A DNA stretch of 34,556 nucleotides from Ruminococcus flavefaciens (GTDB lineage: Bacteria > Bacillota > Clostridia > Oscillospirales > Ruminococcaceae), in the NCBI GenBank assembly GCA_023663905.1, contig JAMPGO010000001.1, forward strand, positions 639,448 through 674,003, written 5' to 3'. Below the pieces are notes generated by a model. The model was not told the DNA's origin. It worked only from the letters and a program-made list of their open reading frames with translations, and did not search any database. Within the stretch, counting starts at the first letter, position 1, and each line of letters opens with the position of its first letter. A program made the translations under genes and the position numbers. Shown here in pieces: positions 31,494 to 34,556 of this stretch.

Positions 31494-31994
31494 ATGAATG
31501 ATTTCTCCGCAGATGTAAAGCTTGCCATGAACGGAAGTACAGAAGCTTTCGCAAGACTTTACTCACTTGTATACAAGGACTTATATCACATAGCTCTCTA
31601 CAGTCTCAGGAGTACGCATGATGCGTGCGACGTTGTAAGCGATACGGTGCTTGACGCTTTCGGCACTATCGGGAAACTCAGGGACGAAAAGGCGTTCAGG
31701 AGCTGGATAATGCGTATACTTTCGGCGAAAATCAAGCAGAAACAGCGTGACTATTTCACCGATACAACAGTACTTACGGACGACAATGAACCCGAAAATG
31801 AGTTTGATTTTGAAAATATCGAACTGAAACAGGCTCTTGAAAATCTTGAACCGCAGGACAGAATTATATTGTCCATGTCGGTACTGGAGGGCTATACAAG
31901 TGAGGAAATATCAGAAATCTGCGATATAAAGGCAAATACAGTGCGTTCGAGGCTTGCTCGCATAAAAAAGCGGTTAAGACTTGAACTCTCATGA
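31494..31994 (+). CDS. ECF-type RNA polymerase sigma factor
   Basis: 166 residues. Region 2 (about 10-80: AFARLYSLVYKDLYHIALYSL, DACDVVSDTVLDAF, FRSWIMRIL) and region 4 (about 105-162: LEPQDRIILSMSVLEGYTSEEISEICDIKANTVRSRLARIKKRL) define a sigma-70 ECF factor. AAAGGAGGG lies before the ATG. The stop overlaps an ATGA of the next frame, and the partner gene follows at 32009 as a putative membrane anti-sigma. A standard sigma-A promoter is not evident in 31427-31493, which fits self-driven transcription, but no ECF -35/-10 pair could be settled. Confidence 0.94.
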   Translation: MNDFSADVKLAMNGSTEAFARLYSLVYKDLYHIALYSLRSTHDACDVVSDTVLDAFGTIGKLRDEKAFRSWIMRILSAKIKQKQRDYFTDTTVLTDDNEPENEFDFENIELKQALENLEPQDRIILSMSVLEGYTSEEISEICDIKANTVRSRLARIKKRLRLELS

Positions 31995-32008
31995 AAGGAG
32001 TTTGCAGA

Positions 32009-34294
32009 ATGAATAACGATAAGGAAATCAGGGAAATACTCGAATCGGAAGAAGTACCCGAAGAACTCAGCCCCGAAAACGTAAAGAAAATGCTTGACGA
32101 AAAAACGTCCGCAAAGAAAAGGAAGAAGATTTCCGTTGCGGGACGTATCACGGCGACTGCTGCTGCCTGTGCGGTAATTGTCGGGGCAACGGCAGGTTCA
32201 GTACACCTGCTCCGCAGTAAGCCTGATAGCGGATCTAATAAATGCGTTGAACCAAATTACAGCAGTGACAGCAATAGTTATGCTGTAAGTTCTGTGGAAA
32301 CGGCAACTTTGGAGCAGGTAAATGCTCCGTATATGAACGGTGCGGAAAGCTATGAGCAGGTTTATAAGCTTATTGAGAAATCCAACAAGAAGTTAAAAAG
32401 AGAGCAGGCACGCAATTTCGGCATAAAGAGCAACAGCGCAATTTTTTTAGAGGAAACGGCTGATACTTCAACGGCAGAAAGCGCATATGATGACAGTTAT
32501 ACGGAAGATTCAGGCGAATATATCAACTATGGTGATAATATTTATGCGGACAACGAATATATTCAGGAAACAGAACCTGTGGACGATGAGCAGACGGAAT
32601 CGGGCGGAAAAGACTACTCCGATACTTACAATCAGGAGGAGAACGTTCTTGAGGCTGATATTGTCAAGACTGACGGCGAAAAGATTTATTACTTGACAAA
32701 CAAGTGGATTACAGGCGGATTCAATGACGACGGTATCTATGTAAACTATGCAGGCAATTCGTATAATATCCCTGTAATCAACATCGCTTCTGTTGACAAC
32801 GGCATTTTTACAGATTCCGTACAGCTCGATGTAACGCCCGAAACTTACCTTGACGACGGCTGGAAGCAGGATATATTCGTGAATGATATGTACCTGTACA
32901 ATGATATGATTGCAGTTATTGGCACTGTGCATTCTTACTGTGAAACATATGATGAGGAAGAAGAATATTATAAATGGGAAGATGATTCCAAGTGCTTTGT
33001 CTCGTTCTATAACAAAAATGCTGAATTTATCGGCACTTACTGGCAGGACGGCTACTATAAGGACGTGCGTATTGCGCCTGACGGATATATGTATCTTGTT
33101 TCAACTTACAATTCAGTCAGCTTCGAAGATATAGGCTCGTGTGATAACACTGCAAGATATATTCCCGAGTGCGGAACTGACGACAGCCTGTATTGTTTAC
33201 CGCCCGAAGATATACTTCTTCCCGAAAAGGAACTTGACAACGGTTACAATCTGAGTTATACTATTATAGGAAGCATTGACCTTACAGTATCATCACAGTT
33301 TACTCCGACTGATACCAAGGCGCTCGCAGGATATACAGGCGACCTCTATACTTCTGCTGATAATATCTACACAACTGTCGGCTGGGAAGATACTGACATC
33401 ACGAGAATATCCGTCAGCGGTGGAAATATCGTTCCTGTCGCTTCGGGTACGGTTGAGGGCTACGTCAAAGACCAGTTCTCTATGAGCGAGTACGACGGAT
33501 ATTTCCGCATTGCAACGACTATCAACAAATGGGAAGATAACGGCAACTTCTTTACCGATATGATTGGTATTTCCACAGAATCCACGCATATACAGGACAA
33601 CAGGGTTTACATCCTTGATATGGATTTGAATCAGGTCGGATGCGTAAGCGGTTTCGGAGAAAACGAGACTATTAAATCCGTGAATTTCAGCGGAAATATG
33701 GGCTATGTTGTAACTTATGAGCAGACTGACCCTCTTTTTGCAATCGATTTGTCAAATCCTGCCGAGCCGTTTATTACGGACGAATTTAAGATACTCGGCT
33801 ACAGCACATATATGCAGAACTGGACGGACGGACTTCTTCTCGGTTTCGGCATTGACGCTGACGAAAACGGTGTGCAGACAGGCATAAAACTTGTTATGTT
33901 CGATAATTCCGACCTGTATAATCTTCAGGAAGTCGGACTGTTCTCTGTAAATAATACTGATAACAGCTATGTCGGTTCAATCGGAACGTGGAACAGAAAA
34001 TCACTTCTTATTGCACCCGAAAAGAATCTCATCGGTATTCCGCTGACAATATGGAACGATGATGCTATAAGCGATACGAGCGAATATATGTTCTTTGAGT
34101 ATACCGACGGCGGATTTGTGCAGAAGGGCGAAATTGCGAAAATAATCAGCTATGATGACAAATACGATGATTCTGATTCAAGCTACTACGACAGGGCGCT
34201 GTATATCGGCGATTATGTGTACGTTGTTTCGGCTGGCGGTTTCGTTTCGGCTGATATTGATACTGTCACGATAACAGACGAGGTTGATTTTTAA
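32009..34294 (+). CDS. Membrane-anchored beta-propeller protein, putative anti-sigma factor
   Basis: 761 residues from ATG 32009, which has AAAGGAG 8 bases upstream; ATG 31991 lies before that site. A short cytoplasmic tail of about 45 residues (EVPEELSPENVKKMLDEK, then KKRKK) precedes one transmembrane segment (ITATAAACAVIVGATAGSV). Outside, an acidic Asp/Glu/Tyr-rich spacer leads to a large domain of the Beta_propel type (ADIVKTDGEKIYYLTN, VNDMYLYNDMIAVIG, DVRIAPDGYMYLVSTY, GDLYTSADNIYTT, VNFSGNMGYVVTYEQTDPLFAIDLSNP). The gene pair and topology suggest that the tail holds the sigma factor and the propeller senses something outside; the role is inferred. The tail is much shorter than in classical anti-sigma domains. 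The last residues sit close to the stop with no cell-wall anchor. Confidence 0.82.
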   Translation: MNNDKEIREILESEEVPEELSPENVKKMLDEKTSAKKRKKISVAGRITATAAACAVIVGATAGSVHLLRSKPDSGSNKCVEPNYSSDSNSYAVSSVETATLEQVNAPYMNGAESYEQVYKLIEKSNKKLKREQARNFGIKSNSAIFLEETADTSTAESAYDDSYTEDSGEYINYGDNIYADNEYIQETEPVDDEQTESGGKDYSDTYNQEENVLEADIVKTDGEKIYYLTNKWITGGFNDDGIYVNYAGNSYNIPVINIASVDNGIFTDSVQLDVTPETYLDDGWKQDIFVNDMYLYNDMIAVIGTVHSYCETYDEEEEYYKWEDDSKCFVSFYNKNAEFIGTYWQDGYYKDVRIAPDGYMYLVSTYNSVSFEDIGSCDNTARYIPECGTDDSLYCLPPEDILLPEKELDNGYNLSYTIIGSIDLTVSSQFTPTDTKALAGYTGDLYTSADNIYTTVGWEDTDITRISVSGGNIVPVASGTVEGYVKDQFSMSEYDGYFRIATTINKWEDNGNFFTDMIGISTESTHIQDNRVYILDMDLNQVGCVSGFGENETIKSVNFSGNMGYVVTYEQTDPLFAIDLSNPAEPFITDEFKILGYSTYMQNWTDGLLLGFGIDADENGVQTGIKLVMFDNSDLYNLQEVGLFSVNNTDNSYVGSIGTWNRKSLLIAPEKNLIGIPLTIWNDDAISDTSEYMFFEYTDGGFVQKGEIAKIISYDDKYDDSDSSYYDRALYIGDYVYVVSAGGFVSADIDTVTITDEVDF

Positions 34295-34343
34295 GTTCAA
34301 TGCTTCATTAAATTATTATTTTCACGATATGGAGTGATAATTT

Positions 34344-34556
34344 ATGAAGAAGATTTTATGTACTCTCGCCGTAGTTTCCCTGCTCCTGACAGGGTGCGGT
34401 AAACAGGGTATTATTGTTGAGGATATGGGCGAAGTTACAAATATACGTACTTCAACAGAAAATGACATTTCATCAAAAAGAAAGATACAGGAAACCACAA
34501 CTGCCGAAATATCTTCCGCAGAAGATACGGCTTCAACAGCTAGAGAGACTTCTGCG
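34344..34556 (+). CDS. Lipoprotein, C-terminus outside window
   Basis: 71 residues are visible to the right edge. It begins MKKILCTLAVVSLLLTGC with the lipid-carrying Cys at residue 18, then a short stretch and a Thr/Ser/Glu-rich spacer. GGAG lies 9 bases before the ATG. It follows the beta-propeller gene by 49 bases with no terminator or promoter in between, so it is probably the third gene of the sigma operon. The functional domain lies beyond the window. Confidence 0.82.
   Translation, partial: MKKILCTLAVVSLLLTGCGKQGIIVEDMGEVTNIRTSTENDISSKRKIQETTTAEISSAEDTASTARETSA

Overview
The window looks like chromosome of a cellulosome-forming Ruminococcus (Clostridia, Oscillospiraceae), close in character to R. 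flavefaciens or R. albus. This is inferred from three proteins with C-terminal dockerins (a GH26 mannanase, a CAP-domain protein and a BspA-type leucine-rich-repeat protein), Thr/Pro-rich linkers on secreted proteins, fermentative enzymes (pyruvate phosphate dikinase, pyruvate:ferredoxin oxidoreductase), a spoVAC gene, strong GGAGG ribosome binding sites and sharp TTGACA/TATAAT promoters with 17-bp spacers. No insertion sequence, prophage, tRNA, rRNA or CRISPR array was seen.

Left arm (1-9104), all minus strand. It starts with an LRR surface protein cut by the window edge, then the dockerin mannanase. A tightly packed six-gene operon follows, read from 6529 down to 3478: membrane protein, endonuclease III, hypothetical protein, shortened YjbQ, sirtuin and lipoprotein. 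Last comes a two-component pair whose kinase has an unusual long extracellular region.

Centre (9105-22571). The highly expressed ppdK and nifJ genes (pyruvate node) flank an ADP-ribosylglycohydrolase, an isolated spoVAC and a CAP-dockerin protein. The gap before nifJ holds a complete promoter-to-terminator unit on the minus strand with no convincing gene; I read it as a small RNA of about 118 nt with a CU-rich anti-Shine-Dalgarno tract. Beyond nifJ are a phosphopantetheinyl transferase, htpG under a perfect CIRCE operator, and an orphan SUKH (SMI1/KNR4) protein.

Right arm (22600-34556). Here lie the serC-serA operon and metG on the minus strand. On the plus strand are a GH25 lysozyme overlapping manA, a second LRR protein with dockerin, a ROK glucokinase coupled to a small unknown protein, and an ECF sigma factor translationally linked to a membrane-anchored beta-propeller protein. 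The window ends in a lipoprotein that is probably in the same operon.

The main themes are plant polysaccharide use (mannanase, mannose-6-phosphate isomerase, glucokinase), pyruvate metabolism, and surface display or sensing. The most interesting items are the candidate sRNA, a promoter whose spacer is a 15-base homopolymer before the LRR surface gene (possible phase variation), the sigma/beta-propeller/lipoprotein cluster, and a YjbQ protein lacking its conserved core.
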